A stretch of DNA of 64,000 nt, from NCBI GenBank assembly GCA_000751295.2, contig CCMO02000001.1, positions 2,901,501-2,965,500 of the forward strand. Direction: 5' to 3'. The stretch is from a bacterium YEK0313 (GTDB lineage Bacteria; Pseudomonadota; Alphaproteobacteria; Rhizobiales; Phreatobacteraceae). Shown piece after piece: positions 8,359 to 16,385 of this stretch (the first letter of the stretch is position 1; each line of letters begins with the position of its first letter). The translations under genes were made by a program, and so were the position numbers. The notes under the pieces were generated by a model. It was not told the DNA's origin and searched no databases. It worked only from the letters and a program-made list of their open reading frames with translations.

Positions 8359-8574
8359 GGCCGTCAGGCTGCCCGCTTCAATGCCGCGCCGAGAACATCC
8401 ACAATCCCGAGGCGGCCGTCAGGCCGCCCGCTTCAATGCCGCGCCGAGAACATCCACAATCCCGAGGCGGCCGTCAGGCCGCCCGCTTCAGCGCCGCGCC
8501 GAGAACATCCACAATCCCGAGGCGGCCGTCAGGCCGCCCGCTTCAGCGCCGCGCCGAGAACATCCACAATCCCG
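8359..8574. repeat. Tandem array, four copies of a 55-bp unit made from the 3' end of the neighbouring aminotransferase gene
   Basis: Four head-to-tail copies with a period of exactly 55 bp: unit landmarks CCGTCAGG at 8361, 8416, 8471 and 8526. The rightmost copy contains the last 14 codons and the stop of the aminotransferase gene, which is read from the other strand. The other three lie downstream of its stop. Copies 3 and 4 read CTTCAGCGCC where copies 1 and 2 read CTTCAATGCC, so the outer pair has diverged. The unit contains a palindrome-rich GGCGGCCGTCAGGCCGCC core that could fold into hairpins. Confidence 0.95.
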
Positions 8575-9866
8575 GCAATGTCGTCCTCGTCCAGGATCAG
8601 GGGCGGCGACAGGGCGATGATGTCGCCGGTGACGCGGATCAACAGGCCCTTCTCGAAACAGTCGACGAAGACGTCATAGGCACGCTTGCCGGCGCCGTCC
8701 GGCCGCGCGTCCAGCTCGATGCCGGCAATGATGCCGATCGTCCTGATGTCGATCACATGCGGCAGGCCCTTCAGGCCGTGGATCGCATCCTCCCAGGCCC
8801 TGGCGAGCGCGGCGCCACGGGTGAGCAACCCTTCCTCCCGATAGATCTCCAGCGTCGCAAGGCCGGCGGCGCAGGCGGCCGGGTGGCCCGAATAGGTATA
8901 GCCGTGGAACAGCTCGATCTGGCCCTCGGGACCGGTCATGAGCGCATCGTGCACCTTGCGGCTCGCAAAGACCGCGCCCATCGGGATGGCGCCGTTGGTC
9001 AGGCCCTTGGCGGTCGTGACGAGGTCGGGCACGACGCCGAAATAATCGACCGCGAAGGGCGCGCCGAGCCGGCCGAAACCGGTAATGACCTCGTCGAAGA
9101 TGAGGAGGATTCCGTGCCGGTCGCAGATCGCGCGCAGGCGCTCGAGATAGCCCTTCGGCGGGATCAGCACGCCGGTCGAGCCGGCCACCGGTTCGACGAT
9201 GACCGCCGCGATCGTCTCGGCGCCATGCAGCGCGACCAGGCGCTCGAGGTCGTCGGCAAGCTCGGCGCCGTGCTCCGGTTGTCCCCTGGAATAGGCGTTG
9301 CGGGCGAGGTCGTGGGTATGGCGCAGATGATCCGAGCCCGGCAGCTGCGGGAAGACGCGGCGGTTCGACACGATGCCGCCGACCGAGATGCCGCCGAAGC
9401 CGACGCCGTGATAGCCGCGCTCGCGGCCGATGAGGCGCGTCCGCGTGCCCTGGCCGATGGCGCGCTGGTAGGCGAGGGCGATCTTCAGCGCGGTGTCGAC
9501 CGATTCCGAGCCCGAGCCGGTGAAGAACACCCGGTCGAGCTGGGCGGCCGGCCCGCCCGGGGCGACGCGGGCGAGCTGCTCGGCGAAGTCGAAGGCGACC
9601 GGATGGCCCATCTGGAACGATGGCGCGAAATCGAGGGTGGCGAGCTGGCGCTCGACGGCGGCGGTGATGCGCCGGCGGCCGTGGCCGGCATTGACGCACC
9701 AGAGGCCGGCGGTGCCGTCGCGCACGGTGCGACCGTCGATGCTCGTGTAGTTCATGCCTTCGGCCGAGGCGAGCAGGCGCGCCGCCGCCTTGAACTGCCG
9801 GTTGGCGGTGAACGGCATCCAGTAATTGGCAAGGCTCGTGCTGTTGGTCGGCGTATGGGCGTTCAT
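8529..9866 (-). CDS. Omega-amino acid (beta-alanine):pyruvate aminotransferase, class III
   Basis: A 445-residue PLP enzyme of aminotransferase class III. The N-terminus WMPFTANRQFKAAARLL and the block DGTAGLWCVNAGHGR are characteristic of beta-alanine:pyruvate transaminases. The PLP region shows DEVITGFGR and the Schiff-base lysine in TTAKGLTNGAIPMG. ATG at 9866 was chosen because GGAGGG stands eight bases upstream; the longer reading to 9956 has no such site. It is divergent from an XRE-cupin regulator, the usual partner for genes of polyamine, beta-alanine or taurine breakdown. Its 3' end is duplicated downstream as a 55-bp tandem array. Confidence 0.92.
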   Translation of the reverse strand: MNAHTPTNSTSLANYWMPFTANRQFKAAARLLASAEGMNYTSIDGRTVRDGTAGLWCVNAGHGRRRITAAVERQLATLDFAPSFQMGHPVAFDFAEQLARVAPGGPAAQLDRVFFTGSGSESVDTALKIALAYQRAIGQGTRTRLIGRERGYHGVGFGGISVGGIVSNRRVFPQLPGSDHLRHTHDLARNAYSRGQPEHGAELADDLERLVALHGAETIAAVIVEPVAGSTGVLIPPKGYLERLRAICDRHGILLIFDEVITGFGRLGAPFAVDYFGVVPDLVTTAKGLTNGAIPMGAVFASRKVHDALMTGPEGQIELFHGYTYSGHPAACAAGLATLEIYREEGLLTRGAALARAWEDAIHGLKGLPHVIDIRTIGIIAGIELDARPDGAGKRAYDVFVDCFEKGLLIRVTGDIIALSPPLILDEDDIAGIVDVLGAALKRAA

Positions 9867-9969
9867 CGGTATCCCTCCACTGGTCCGGGCAGCAGGCACA
9901 TGATCGCGAAGGCGCAACAAGTCCTTTTCTGTTTTTCGCCAAGCTATTGAAATCAATCGGCATGTGTCG

Positions 9970-9985
9970 GATAGTTTGTGCTATC
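9970..9985. promoter_or_regulatory. Candidate operator in the divergent aminotransferase/XRE promoter region
   Basis: GATAG and CTATC arms separated by six bases form an inverted repeat about 30 bp before the regulator start and about 100 bp before the aminotransferase start. It is the clearest dyad in this 147-bp divergent region. Binding by the XRE-cupin protein is inference. Confidence 0.4.
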
Positions 9986-10013
9986 GGAAACACTCGAAAC
10001 GGCTTTCGCGATC

Positions 10014-10565
10014 ATGTCGTCGGTCGACCTCGGCAACCGCCTGCGTTACGTCCGCATTGCCAACAATCTGTCGCAGCGCGAGCTCGCCAAGCGCGCCGGC
10101 GTCACCAATTCGACGATTTCGCTGATCGAATCCAACAGCACCAATCCTTCCGTCGGGGCGCTGAAGCGCATTCTCGACGGCATCCCGATCGGCCTTGCCG
10201 AGTTCTTCGCCATCGAGCCGGACCGCCGCGCCAAGGCCTTCTACAGCGCCGACGAATTGACCGAGATCGGCAAGGGGCCGGTGTCCTTTCGCCAGGTCGG
10301 CGACAACCTGTTCGGACGCGCGCTGCAGATCCTGAAGGAACGCTACGAGCCGGGCGCCGGCACCGGCCAGATCCCTCTGGTCCATGACGGCGAGGAGGGC
10401 GGCATCATCCTGTCGGGCCATCTGGAAGTGACCGTCGACGACGAACGCAAGATCTTGGGTCCCGGCGATGCCTATTATTTCGAGAGCCGGCGGCCGCACC
10501 GGTTCCGCTGTGTCGGCCCGATCGCCTGCGAGCTGGTCAGCGCCTGTACGCCGCCGACGTTTTGA
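10014..10565 (+). CDS. XRE family regulator with C-terminal cupin domain (PuuR-like)
   Basis: A 183-residue DNA-binding protein. An N-terminal Cro/C1 helix-turn-helix occupies roughly residues 8-62 (LSQRELAKRAGVTNSTISLIES), and a small cupin barrel follows at about 105-180 (GEEGGIILSGHLEV, GDAYYFESRRPHRF). This architecture is that of PuuR and similar sensors of polyamines or amino acids. ATG at 10014 is the best start; an in-frame CTG at 9978 lies within the dyad. The gene is transcribed away from the omega-aminotransferase, so it is the probable local regulator. Confidence 0.9.
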   Translation: MSSVDLGNRLRYVRIANNLSQRELAKRAGVTNSTISLIESNSTNPSVGALKRILDGIPIGLAEFFAIEPDRRAKAFYSADELTEIGKGPVSFRQVGDNLFGRALQILKERYEPGAGTGQIPLVHDGEEGGIILSGHLEVTVDDERKILGPGDAYYFESRRPHRFRCVGPIACELVSACTPPTF

Positions 10566-10596
10566 GGCTTTTTACCTGTCCGACACAGAAGTCGGC

Positions 10597-10772
10597 CGTC
10601 CTTCGAGGCCCGCGCCAAGGGGCGCGGGCACCTCAGGATGAGGATTGGGGTGTATTGTATCAGTGTCGCTGCCATGAGACGCTACGCCGGAAGCTTCATG
10701 AATAAGCGAAGCGCAGATCTCTACATACCTCATGGTGAGGTGCGAGCGTAGCGAGCCTCGAACCACGACCGG
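10597..10772. repeat. Dispersed ~175-bp intergenic element with REP-like inverted ends, copy 1
   Basis: The element starts with GTCCTTCGAGGCCCGCGCC and a stem-loop GCCCGCGCC...GGCGCGGGC, then CCTCAGGATGAGG. It ends with CCTCATGGTGAGG and GAGCCTCGAACCACG, so the two ends are inverted versions of one palindromic unit. The interior has TTCATGAA and CAGATCTCT. A second copy, in the opposite orientation, lies at 39850-40030 and matches in ends, interior landmarks and spacing. No gene is visible in the gap 10566-10819. The structure fits a REP doublet or small non-autonomous element. Confidence 0.8.
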
Positions 10773-10819
10773 CTTACATGCAGAGAATATAAGTCCGGCG
10801 GGAGAGGATGCAAAAAAAA

Positions 10820-11326
10820 CTAATCCGCTGCCCGCACCGCCGCGGACCCGCCCGGTTGCGCCAATGGCCCGCGATCGGTCATCCGGTCGAACTTCTTGGC
10901 GAGCAGGATGAAGGACTGCGAGCGCGTCACGCCGGCGATCGAGGTGACCTCGTCGATCACCGCGTCGAGATCTTCAAGCTGCGGCGTCTCGATCAGCAGG
11001 AACAGGTCGTATTCGCCGCTCACCGTATGGCAGAGCTTGATCTCGGGCAGGCGGCCGAGCGCCTCGATCACGCTGCGCTGCTGCTTCTGCGAAATGGAGA
11101 GCAGCACGATCGACTGGGCGCTGGCGCCGGTGACGTCGCGGGCGAGCACCACCTGATAGCCGAGGATCGCCCCGGCCTTTTCCAGCCGGCGGATGCGGTC
11201 GTGCACGGTCGAGCGTGCCACCCCGAGGCGCCTGGCGAGCTCGACCGTCGATTGCCGGGCATTCGACTGCAGCAGCGCGACCAGCCGCCGGTCGATTTCG
11301 TCGAAGATCTTGCCGAGCCAGCCCAT
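10820..11326 (-). CDS. Lrp/AsnC family transcriptional regulator
   Basis: 168 residues: an N-terminal helix-turn-helix (IDRRLVALLQSNARQSTVELARRLGV followed by ARSTVHDRIRRLEKAGAI) and a C-terminal RAM/AsnC effector domain (HTVSGEYDLFLLIE). ATG at 11326 gives the standard family length; upstream in-frame codons to 11599 would run into the neighbour's coding region. It is divergent from the lysine-dehydrogenase-like gene, the usual arrangement for a local amino acid-responsive activator or repressor. Two 12-bp direct repeats in the shared promoter are its likely target. Confidence 0.92.
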   Translation of the reverse strand: MGWLGKIFDEIDRRLVALLQSNARQSTVELARRLGVARSTVHDRIRRLEKAGAILGYQVVLARDVTGASAQSIVLLSISQKQQRSVIEALGRLPEIKLCHTVSGEYDLFLLIETPQLEDLDAVIDEVTSIAGVTRSQSFILLAKKFDRMTDRGPLAQPGGSAAVRAAD

Positions 11327-11421
11327 CGATTCGCCGTATCTCCCCCTGGCGCGCGGCCGCGGCGCTGCCGGGCGTGCCCTTCTTCCTTCCTCCCGCCGCG
11401 GGATTCGGGTCAAGCGCCTTT

Positions 11422-11454
11422 CGGCAGAATGACCGCATGATCCGGCAGAATGAC
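11422..11454. promoter_or_regulatory. Two 12-bp direct repeats 21 bp apart, candidate Lrp/AsnC site
   Basis: CGGCAGAATGAC occurs at 11422-11433 and again at 11443-11454. The 21-bp period places both copies on the same face of the helix. They lie about 90 bp upstream of the 11544 start and about 100 bp upstream of the divergent regulator gene. Lrp-type octamers bind phased sites, so this is a reasonable target, but the link is inferred. Confidence 0.45.
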
Positions 11455-11543
11455 GGGCGGGCCGCCACCTGCCGGAGCTCCGCATCTGGCTTCCGTGCAC
11501 GGACGCGGCGAGGCTTTCCTCAAGCCATGAGGGGATTTCTTGC

Positions 11544-12653
11544 ATGAAACATGTCGTCGTCATCGGGGCCGGCAAGATCGGCGCGACCATTTCCGACAAT
11601 CTCGCCGCGACCGGCGATTATCGCGTGACGCTCGCCGACCGGCTGGTGCCCGTCGGGCCGGAGCGGCCGGGCGCGCCGGTCGAGCGTGTCCAGCTCGACG
11701 TTGCCGATCGCGCCGGCCTTCAGGCGCTGCTGGCGGGCAAATTCGCTGTCATGAGCGCGGCGCCGTTCCATCTCACCACCGCGATCGCCGAGGCCGCCGC
11801 CGCAAGCGGCCTTCATTATCTCGACCTGACCGAGGACGTCGCCAGCACCCGCCGGGTCAAGGAGCTCGCCGCTTCCGCCGGCACGGCCTTCATCCCCCAA
11901 TGCGGCCTTGCGCCCGGCGCGGTCTCGATCATCGCCGCCGACATGGCGCGCCGGTTCGACCGGCTTGACAGCATCCGCCTGCGGGTCGGCGCACTGCCCC
12001 GCTTTCCGGCCAACGGGCTCGGCTACAGCCTGACCTGGAGCACGGACGGCGTCATCAACGAATATTGCGAGCCGTGCGAAGCGATCGTCGATGGCGCCCT
12101 GCGCCAGGTGCCGCCGCTGGAGGAGCGCGAGGAGTTCACCTTCGACGGCGTCGCCTACGAGGCGTTCAACACTTCGGGCGGCCTCGGCACGCTGTGCGAG
12201 ACCTATGCCGGCCGCGTGCGCGAGCTGAACTATCGGACCATTCGCTACCCCGGCCATGCCGCGGTGATGAAGCTCCTGCTGCGCGACTTGAGGCTCAGCG
12301 AGCGGCGCGGCCTGATGAAGGACATCCTGGAGGGGGCCTTGCCCTCGACGCTGCAGGACGTGGTGGTGATCATCGTCACGGTCGCCGGCTATCGCGACGG
12401 GCGGCTCGTCCAGGAGAGCTATGCCAACCGCATCGGCGGCGACGGCCGGCTGAGCGCCATCCAGCTCACCACGGCGGCGGGGATCTGCGCCGTGCTCGAC
12501 CTGCTCGGCCAGGGCCGCCTGCCGCAACACGGCTTCGTCCGCCAGGAGGACGTCGATCTCGCCGCCTTCCTCGGCAACCGCTTTGGCCGCGTCTACGCTC
12601 CCGACGATCGGTCGATCCGCCAGGCGCCGATGATCCCGCTCGCTGCGGAATAG
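11544..12653 (+). CDS. Saccharopine dehydrogenase-like NAD(P)-binding enzyme, probable L-lysine 6-dehydrogenase
   Basis: A 369-residue oxidoreductase with an N-terminal Rossmann fold (VVVIGAGKIGATISDNLA) and the saccharopine dehydrogenase C-terminal domain. The block TSGGLGTLCETYAG and RELNYRTIRYPGH resembles L-lysine 6-dehydrogenases, which oxidise the epsilon-amino group to form a cyclic imine. Length fits those enzymes and is short for saccharopine dehydrogenase proper. It starts at 11544 and is divergent from an Lrp/AsnC regulator, consistent with amino acid catabolism. Lysine is the best guess for substrate; another diamino acid is possible. Confidence 0.8.
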   Translation: MKHVVVIGAGKIGATISDNLAATGDYRVTLADRLVPVGPERPGAPVERVQLDVADRAGLQALLAGKFAVMSAAPFHLTTAIAEAAAASGLHYLDLTEDVASTRRVKELAASAGTAFIPQCGLAPGAVSIIAADMARRFDRLDSIRLRVGALPRFPANGLGYSLTWSTDGVINEYCEPCEAIVDGALRQVPPLEEREEFTFDGVAYEAFNTSGGLGTLCETYAGRVRELNYRTIRYPGHAAVMKLLLRDLRLSERRGLMKDILEGALPSTLQDVVVIIVTVAGYRDGRLVQESYANRIGGDGRLSAIQLTTAAGICAVLDLLGQGRLPQHGFVRQEDVDLAAFLGNRFGRVYAPDDRSIRQAPMIPLAAE

Positions 12654-12677
12654 GCCGCCGACCGGCGGCCGCCGCGT

Positions 12678-13448
12678 TCAGCGCGGCGGCACTGCCGTGA
12701 GCAGGGCGGCGATCGCCCGTGCCCAGTCCTGCTCGGCCGCGGCGGTCGCCACCAGGTCCTGGCGGATCTCGAACAGGACGGTCGGCAGGCCGCGCGCTTC
12801 GCCATGGACCGGCGCGAGATAGTCGCTCTCGGCCTCGATCATATAGGGTTCGTTGGCCGCCACCGGCCGATCGGGACTGTCGAAAGCCGCCACCAGCCGC
12901 GCGCCCCAGTCCCGCGAATGGCCGTAGAGGATGCCGGCGTGCCAGGGCCTGGCGACGCCGAGAAAGACCGGCGTGAAGGAATGGATCGCGACCAGCCAGG
13001 TGTCCTTGCCGGCGGCGCGCCGGGCATCGAGGAAGGCGGAGAGCCGGTCGTGGAACGGCCGGAAGAAGCGATCGGCCCGCCGCTCGCGCTCGGCGGCGTC
13101 GAGGCCGCGATTGCCGGGAATGACGGTCGCCTCGCTCGTTTCCGGAATGCTGCTCGGCGCGCCGATCGGCCGGTTGCCGTCGATCAGCAGGCGCGACCAG
13201 CCGGCGAGGAAGGCCGGCGCGTCGATGAGGCCGGAGAGAGCGCGGGTGACGCCCGCCGCACCGATGTCCCAGGCGATGTGGCGCTGCCGGTCGGCCGCGG
13301 AGAGGCCGAGCCCGTCATAGCTGGCGGGGATGAAGTTCGAGGCGTGCTCGCAGACCAGCACCACCGACGAGGTGCCGGCCGCATTGAGCACGGTCACGAC
13401 CTCGGGCTCATCCTCCGGCGCGAGCGCCGGAGCCATTGCGGACGTCAT
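12678..13448 (-). CDS. N-formylglutamate amidohydrolase family protein
   Basis: A 256-residue zinc-type hydrolase related to HutG and the zinc carboxypeptidase/deacetylase superfamily. Motifs visible are LVCEHASNFIP near the N-terminus, HIAWDIGA, IDGNRP, and AIHSFTPVF with the conserved histidine. The ATG at 13448 shares one base with the stop of the glutamine synthetase-like gene. In this cluster it probably hydrolyses an N-acyl or gamma-linked glutamate-type amide produced by its neighbours, rather than acting in histidine breakdown, since no hut genes are near. Confidence 0.88.
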   Translation of the reverse strand: MTSAMAPALAPEDEPEVVTVLNAAGTSSVVLVCEHASNFIPASYDGLGLSAADRQRHIAWDIGAAGVTRALSGLIDAPAFLAGWSRLLIDGNRPIGAPSSIPETSEATVIPGNRGLDAAERERRADRFFRPFHDRLSAFLDARRAAGKDTWLVAIHSFTPVFLGVARPWHAGILYGHSRDWGARLVAAFDSPDRPVAANEPYMIEAESDYLAPVHGEARGLPTVLFEIRQDLVATAAAEQDWARAIAALLTAVPPR

Positions 13449-14782
13449 CAATAGATCTCCGCATAGCGCCGGCAGAGCGCCGCCGGATCGAGCCCGTCGG
13501 TAAGCGCGATCTCCGCCCGCTTCATGCCCAGATAGGTCGCAAGCGCCTGCGGGGCGAGGAAAGCGCGGGCGACCGGATCGCTCTCCAGCGCTTCGAGTGC
13601 CGCGCCGAGCGATTGCGGCAGGCGAACGAGGCCGAGGCGGGTGCGTTCGGCCTCGTCGAGCTGTTCCGGATCGCCCGAGAAGATCGGCGGCACCGGCAGC
13701 CGCTCGCGGATGCCGGCAAGGCCGGCGCGCACCAGCATGCCGAGCGCAAGATGCGGCGAGGCCGTCGCATCGGCGGCGCGGAACTCCATGTTGAAGCTCC
13801 TGGCGGGATCCTTGCCGCCCAGCGTCGGCGTCGGGCAGATGCGCAGGCTCGCCTCGCGGTCCTGGTCGCCGAGCCAGGTATAGCTGGCGCTCCAGTTGTG
13901 CGGTTTCAGCCGAAGATAGGAGGCAACGCTCGGCGCGGTCACCGCGACGATGGCCGGCATGTGCCTGACGATGCCGGCGGCGAAGGCCGCTCCGACCTCC
14001 GACAGGCGGCCGGAGCGGGCGGGATCGTAGAGCGCATTGCGGCCGGCGCCGTCGACAAGGCTCATATGAATGTGCACGCCGTTGCCGACCGCGTCCGGCG
14101 CGGTCTTCGGGGCGAAGGTGGTGGCAAGGCCGGCAAGGCGGGCCGTTTCGCGGATGATCTCGCGCAGCGCCACCGCCTGGTCGGCGACCGCGACGCCTTG
14201 CGCCGGGCCGACCGTCACCTCGAACTGGTCGCGGCCATATTCGGCGATGAAGGTGTCGGGCGCGAGGCCGGCGGCGCCGAGAGCGGCCAGCACCAGGGGG
14301 CCGAGCGGATCGGCCCGCCTCAGCGCAGCGAGCGAAAAGGCCGGCGCTGCCGGGAACGGCTCGCCCTTGACCTGGAACTCGTGCTCGAAGGCGCCGGCCA
14401 GCGTCAGGCCGGTCTCGCGGCCGAGGTCGTCGAGCGCGCTCTTCAGGAACGCGCGCGGGCAGGCGGCCCAGGGGCTGCCGTCGAGCTCGACGACGTCGCT
14501 CATCACCATGTCGAGAGCGGTCGCCGCGCCCGGCAGGCGCACGGCGTGGCGCGCCGCCCGGTCGGGCATCAGCCGGAGATCGCCGGACGAGCCCCACGGG
14601 CTGTCGGCGGCGATGATGTCGAAGGGCGTCAGCGACTGGTTGGCCGGCACCCAGCCGACGCTCACCGCCGCATCCGCCTCGAAGGCACGGGCCCGGATCG
14701 AGCGGCCGCGGGTGATGCCGGAATAGTCCGTCGTCACCAGCGTGACGAGATGTTCGGGCTCGACTGTGGTCATGACGGTCAC
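13448..14782 (-). CDS. Glutamine synthetase family protein (gamma-glutamyl-amine ligase-like)
   Basis: About 444 residues with a glutamine synthetase fold. The ATP-site motif AFEHEFQVKGEP replaces the usual metal-binding ExE block, and GNGVHIHMSL and the KPHNWSASYTWLGDQDREASLRICP region correspond to the catalytic domain. It is shorter and more divergent than GlnA, resembling PuuA-type enzymes that join glutamate to an amine. GTG at 14782 overlaps the previous stop as GTGA and has GGAGG seven bases upstream, so I chose it over ATG at 14773. Neighbouring amidohydrolases suggest a gamma-glutamylated pathway. The amine substrate is unknown. Confidence 0.87.
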   Translation of the reverse strand: MTVMTTVEPEHLVTLVTTDYSGITRGRSIRARAFEADAAVSVGWVPANQSLTPFDIIAADSPWGSSGDLRLMPDRAARHAVRLPGAATALDMVMSDVVELDGSPWAACPRAFLKSALDDLGRETGLTLAGAFEHEFQVKGEPFPAAPAFSLAALRRADPLGPLVLAALGAAGLAPDTFIAEYGRDQFEVTVGPAQGVAVADQAVALREIIRETARLAGLATTFAPKTAPDAVGNGVHIHMSLVDGAGRNALYDPARSGRLSEVGAAFAAGIVRHMPAIVAVTAPSVASYLRLKPHNWSASYTWLGDQDREASLRICPTPTLGGKDPARSFNMEFRAADATASPHLALGMLVRAGLAGIRERLPVPPIFSGDPEQLDEAERTRLGLVRLPQSLGAALEALESDPVARAFLAPQALATYLGMKRAEIALTDGLDPAALCRRYAEIY

Positions 14783-15411
14783 CGCAATGCCTCCAGGCGC
14801 GTGACCACCGTGTCGGTGTCGGTCACCCAGCAATAGCCGCCGAAGGCCCGCAGCGCCGCCTCGTGCCGCTCGCTGGTATAGGTTGCGCAGGCATCGCGCG
14901 GCAGGCTGACGCAATAGCCGCGGTCGGCGGCGTCGCGCACCGCCATGTCGACGCACTGGTCGGTGACGATGCCGGCGACGATCAATGTGCGGACGCCGAG
15001 ATTGCGCAGGACATAGTCGATATTGGTGGAGTTGAAGACGCCGGACGAGGTCTTGGGGAAGACGATCTCGTCCTCGCCGGGCTTCAGCGCATCGATCACG
15101 GCTGCGTCGGGGTGCCCGCGCGGCACCAGGATGTCGGAAAGCTTGTGGTCGAGCGAGCGGTCGCGGCCGTCGCGGGTGAGCGCCTCGATCACCGTGTGCA
15201 TGACCTCGATGCCGGCGGCCCGCGCGGCGGCGAGAATGCGCCGCTGGTTCGGCACCACCGTCTCCGCGAGGGTGCGATAGAATGGATGGTCGGCGCCGCG
15301 CTCGGGATGCGCCGGGTCGCGGCCGGGCTCGGCGAAGATCTTCTGCATGTCGACGAACAGCAGGGCGGTCTCGCCACGGGCATAGGGCGCATCGCGCCGC
15401 ATCGCTGTCAT
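14779..15411 (-). CDS. Isochorismatase family cysteine hydrolase
   Basis: A 210-residue cytosolic amidohydrolase. The catalytic triad is visible as aspartate in LFVDMQ, lysine in VFPKTSSG and cysteine in GIVTDQCVD. Family members hydrolyse small amides or ureido compounds (N-carbamoylsarcosine, biuret, ureidoacrylate, nicotinamide). It overlaps both neighbours (start within the RpiR stop at 15411, end within the glutamine synthetase-like start), so three genes are translationally coupled. The substrate is likely an amide in the same pathway. Confidence 0.9.
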   Translation of the reverse strand: MTAMRRDAPYARGETALLFVDMQKIFAEPGRDPAHPERGADHPFYRTLAETVVPNQRRILAAARAAGIEVMHTVIEALTRDGRDRSLDHKLSDILVPRGHPDAAVIDALKPGEDEIVFPKTSSGVFNSTNIDYVLRNLGVRTLIVAGIVTDQCVDMAVRDAADRGYCVSLPRDACATYTSERHEAALRAFGGYCWVTDTDTVVTRLEALR

Positions 15412-16301
15412 CAGCGCTTCTCCTCAGCTGTTCCGGTCTTTGCCGTGTCATCGCGGTCGACGGTGACCGCATTCTCCTGGCGAGCCTCTTCCAGCGCCTC
15501 GATGCGCTTCAGCGCCGGCTTGCCGATGCGCTCGACCATGGTGGTCAGCACGGCCTCGACGAGCGCCAGCGCCGGCACCATCGTGTCGAAAAGGGAGGGC
15601 GCCTCGACCTCGCTCGCCAGCACCACTTCGGCCGCTTCCGCGATCGGCGAGCCCCAGCGGTCGGTGAACAGCACGATCCGCGCGCCGCGCGCCCGGGCCT
15701 GGCGCGCAAAGGCGACGACATCCGACTGGTAGCGGCGATAGTCGAAGACGACGAGCACGTCGCGGCTGCCGATATCGACGAGCTGGTCGACGAGATCGGC
15801 TCCTGGTCCGCCGAGCAGCACGGTGCCGGGCCGCATCTGGCGCAGATGCGCCTCCATGATCGCCGCGAGATGGCCGCTGAACCGGCCGCCGATGAGCATG
15901 AGGCGGCCCTTGGCCGAGATGAGCAGGTCGAGCGCCCGGTCGAATTCGGCCGGCGACAGGACCTCGCCGTCGGCCGAGAGGCTCGCCGCCATGGCCTCGG
16001 CATAACCGCGCACGGGATGGCTGGCCGCGCGGCCCTGGCGCACCTCCATCATCATCAGCGGCGAGCGCAGGCGCTGCTCCACCTCGCTGAGCAGCGCCTC
16101 CTGGAAGGCGGTGAAGCTCTGATGGCCGAGCTTCGTCGCGAAGCGGACCACGGTCGGGTCACTGACATCGGCGCGCGCGGCCAGCGTCGCCACCGTGCCG
16201 AGGCCGGCGACGGGATAGTTCGCCAGGATGACGCGCGCCAGCTTGCGCTCGGACGGCGTCAGGGCCAGGGACGGATCGGCAAGGCGTTCGCGGATGGTCA
16301 T
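15411..16301 (-). CDS. MurR/RpiR family transcriptional regulator
   Basis: About 296 residues: an RpiR helix-turn-helix at the N-terminus (LTPSERKLARVILANYPVAG then ARADVSDPTVVRFATKLGHQ) and a C-terminal SIS domain (LLISAKGRLMLIGGRFSGHLA) that binds phosphosugars or other small ligands. ATG at 16301 gives the standard start; an in-frame start at 16352 is possible. It heads the coupled set RpiR, isochorismatase-like, glutamine synthetase-like, amidohydrolase. The perfect dyad at 18054-18066 in the nearby divergent promoter is a candidate target. Confidence 0.88.
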   Translation of the reverse strand: MTIRERLADPSLALTPSERKLARVILANYPVAGLGTVATLAARADVSDPTVVRFATKLGHQSFTAFQEALLSEVEQRLRSPLMMMEVRQGRAASHPVRGYAEAMAASLSADGEVLSPAEFDRALDLLISAKGRLMLIGGRFSGHLAAIMEAHLRQMRPGTVLLGGPGADLVDQLVDIGSRDVLVVFDYRRYQSDVVAFARQARARGARIVLFTDRWGSPIAEAAEVVLASEVEAPSLFDTMVPALALVEAVLTTMVERIGKPALKRIEALEEARQENAVTVDRDDTAKTGTAEEKR

Positions 16302-16385
16302 GGCGTCGGGGCGGGTTCCTTCGGACAGCCCATCTTTAGAGCGCGCGGGCATCGGACGAAACGCCGGGCCCGCGCCGGTGCGCCG

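Noticed and set aside
8359..8574. CRISPR-like repeat array
   Set aside because: The units are contiguous with a 55-bp period and have no variable spacers; the unit derives from the neighbouring coding sequence and no cas genes are present.
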